From: Xanthostigma xanthostigma
Taxonomy: Eukaryota; Arthropoda; Insecta; Raphidioptera; Raphidiidae
Assembly: GCA_963575645.1 (NCBI GenBank)
Contig: OY754466.1
Location: forward strand, 17,338,001 to 17,402,000
DNA: 64,000 nucleotides
Direction of reading: 5' to 3'
In this document: piece by piece, positions 63,101 to 64,000 of the stretch
Layout: every line of letters begins with the position of its first letter
Position numbering within the stretch: the first letter of the stretch is position 1
Program-made: the position numbers and the translations under genes
The notes under the pieces: generated by a model
What the model was told of the DNA's origin: nothing
The model's database searches: none
What the model saw: the letters and a program-made list of their open reading frames with translations, nothing else

Positions 63101-64000
63101 AATGGTAACAGAACCGTCACATCCTTGCGCACTAGCTAAAACGAAACTGTTTAAATCGATTTTTGAGCTACTGCGCATGATAGTCTTGCACAGTGGTAAT
63201 ACTGTGACTGTTCTGTTATCGTTCTATGGCTGCTTGGAACAAACCTAATGACTTTTCTTTGGTCTTTTTTTTTGAAATCAAAATTATCAAAATTGTGGAC
63301 GTGCACGGTCTATTTTTAGACTGCGCGTGTTACTGCGCACTGCATCATTTTGATGGAAACCTTCAAAACAAAGAATTCAACAAACAGGGTTGTCATACGC
63401 TCTACTTTTATCATTTGCATGCAGATTCACAATTAAATTGAAAAAGATATTTTTGTTAAGTTTGAAAATTAAGGAGTTCAATAATCATTGTAGATATCAA
63501 AAACTTTCTAATCAGTGACATTAACGTTGTCCGAAATGTAATGTAAAAATATGTCTTGTCCTTTTTTTAGTCAGAAGATGACGGACACGACTGGTACTGC
63601 TTTGAATGCCATCGTGCCGGCGATGTTAATTTTTGTCGCACGTGTCATAGAGTTTTCCATACTGACTGCATTTCAAAATCCAGAAAGAATTGTATTGAAG
63701 ACAATGCTAAAAATTTGACCAAGAAATTAAAACAGAGTAGTTCTTCAAAAAATAAAAATCGGAATAAAACTGCGAGTACAAAAGTTGTAAAATTGGATTT
63801 GGAAACTCAAAAAGATTCAAATAAATCTGAATCAGATGCTAGCACTATACGTACTGAAAATAATGTCACGACCAATAAAAAAAATGTAAATATAATCAAA
63901 ACAGAAACAAATTCAAATAACGCGGAACAAGAAACAAGTAAGATTACATCAGAAACAAATGCTTCGGCAGAAATAAATGCTGTATCTGAAACAAATGCGG
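60140..64000 (+). CDS. ZMYND11: ZMYND11/BS69-like chromatin reader, first three coding exons (partial)
   Basis: Exons 60140-60327, 61718-61778 and 63571 to beyond the right edge, with matching phases. The start MVIRRVAEPHLVQHVWDAVH and the following helices (RLISFLQRVANLTPAQAEQA, QDGLL) correspond to the N-terminal winged-helix (SAMD1-like) domain of ZMYND11. The short exon (YRLPRSDET) leads into HDWYCFECHRAGDVNFCRTC and CHRVFHTDC, the PHD-type finger in the position and wording typical of ZMYND11. After it comes a long Lys/Ser/Asn/Thr-rich stretch with repeated ETN(S/A) (63740-64000). Bromo, PWWP and MYND domains should follow outside the window. The human protein reads H3.3K36me3 and restrains transcription elongation; the same role is inferred here. 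The finger's last cysteine pair is unusual (SRKNC then ED). Confidence 0.8.
60904..60953. repeat. GTACGTAC-type microsatellite
   Basis: About 50 bases of a 12-bp unit of the form GTACGTACGTAT repeated in tandem. The stretch is self-complementary and could form hairpins. Confidence 0.85.
61195..61300 (+). repeat. tRNA-like SINE head with T-rich tail
   Basis: GTAACGTAATGGGTATGTC (A-box region), ATCAGACCCACAACAGTAAG and CCTGGGTTCGATTCC (B box), followed by ATTTTATTTTTTTTTTTC. Acceptor pairing is absent, so it is not a functional tRNA. Confidence 0.55.
61842..62330. mobile_element. hAT MITE, family C (copy 2), exact 8-bp target duplication
   Basis: Ends CAGTTCCGGATTAAC and ATCCTGTACTG (right end partly decayed). 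Flanked by CATGAAAT on both sides (61834-61841 and 62331-62338). The sequence is the reverse of 18419-18908, nearly same length (489 against 490 bp). Located in ZMYND11-like intron 2. Confidence 0.9.
62415..62579. mobile_element. Small foldback MITE, family D (copy 2)
   Basis: Arms TGTTCAAAGCAG, AGAACGGTAACAGAACCGTC and ACTAGCTAAAACG face TAGTGCGCAAGA, TGTGACGGTTTTGC and CTATTGGAACAAA. Same layout as 63077-63243. Confidence 0.8.
62729..62872. repeat. Perfect palindrome, 58-bp arms
   Basis: GGTAAAATTTTACTTATTCG ... GAACGCACCTTAAC (62729-62786) and its exact complement (62815-62872) enclose a 28-base loop that itself has TTACTTTAGTAA. It is probably the core of a recent foldback MITE; the outer limits are unclear (GAGGCTGCCTCGTT at 62618 and AACGAAACGAGCC at 63029 are candidates). 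Confidence 0.75.
63077..63243. mobile_element. Small foldback MITE, family D (copy 3)
   Basis: TTTGTTCCAAGCAGCC on the left and GGCTGCTTGGAACAAA on the right are perfect inverted ends. GGTAACAGAACCGTCAC and GTGACTGTTCTGTTATC continue the arms, with CTACTGCGCATGATAG toward the centre. Best-preserved copy of the family. The 71-codon ORF starting in its right end is not a gene. Confidence 0.85.
63244..63570. other. ZMYND11-like intron 2, 3' part
   Basis: A+T-rich, ending in CCTTTTTTTAG before exon 3. Nothing else assigned. Confidence 0.5.

Overview
The window reads as insect nuclear DNA, most likely from a moth or butterfly. It is A+T-rich, its genes have many short exons and TE-filled introns, and its repeats match types typical of Lepidoptera: Helitrons starting TCTATACT and carrying GAAGAGTTTGTTTG, retroposon tails ending GAGGTACGGAACCC, and many small hAT MITEs. 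The species cannot be named from the sequence alone.

Four host genes can be supported. (1) A nostrin orthologue lies on the plus strand from 25635 to 49853, in 12 coding exons giving 1085 codons. A 548-residue N-terminal exon of no recognised fold is followed by an F-BAR domain, an HR1-like coiled region and a C-terminal SH3 domain. It should act in membrane shaping and endocytosis. (2) A Spc25 orthologue, a subunit of the Ndc80 kinetochore complex, lies on the minus strand from 55392 to 52116 in 4 exons, 236 aa. (3) An intronless PHOSPHO-type HAD phosphatase lies on the plus strand from 56285 to 57022, 245 aa, divergent from Spc25 across about 0.9 kb. (4) The first three coding exons of a ZMYND11/BS69-like chromatin reader lie on the plus strand from 60140 and run off the right edge. 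These genes share no pathway; this is an ordinary eukaryotic neighbourhood.

Layout: 1-25600 has no convincing host gene and is a mosaic of mobile-element debris (tRNA-derived SINEs, MITEs, hAT elements with exact 8-bp target duplications, Helitrons, foldback elements, retroposon tails). Nostrin intron 1 (27279-38418) holds a complete, very young Copia-type LTR retrotransposon (31255-35534; identical 120-bp LTRs, ATTAA target duplication, one frameshift in pol), two copies of a tRNA-like/hairpin element, and Penelope-like ribozyme remnants. Nostrin intron 2 (38505-41928) is largely transposon: a hAT element contains a pogo-like element, which contains a TTA-flanked palindrome; a second pogo-like element and a 700-bp foldback abut it. 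The right third carries further MITEs in introns and intergenic DNA.

Most interesting signals: (a) repeated RNA motifs with a hammerhead-ribozyme-like core (CTGANGA, hairpin, GAAACGT) at several loci, the best at 13626-13672 having a full stem I, as known for Penelope-like retroelements; (b) a foldback family in which the central hairpin is conserved while both arms change together; (c) the triple nest with exact target duplications at each level and a remnant PHD-finger ORF; (d) the long N-terminal exon of nostrin. No CRISPR array, operon or bacterial-type system was seen.
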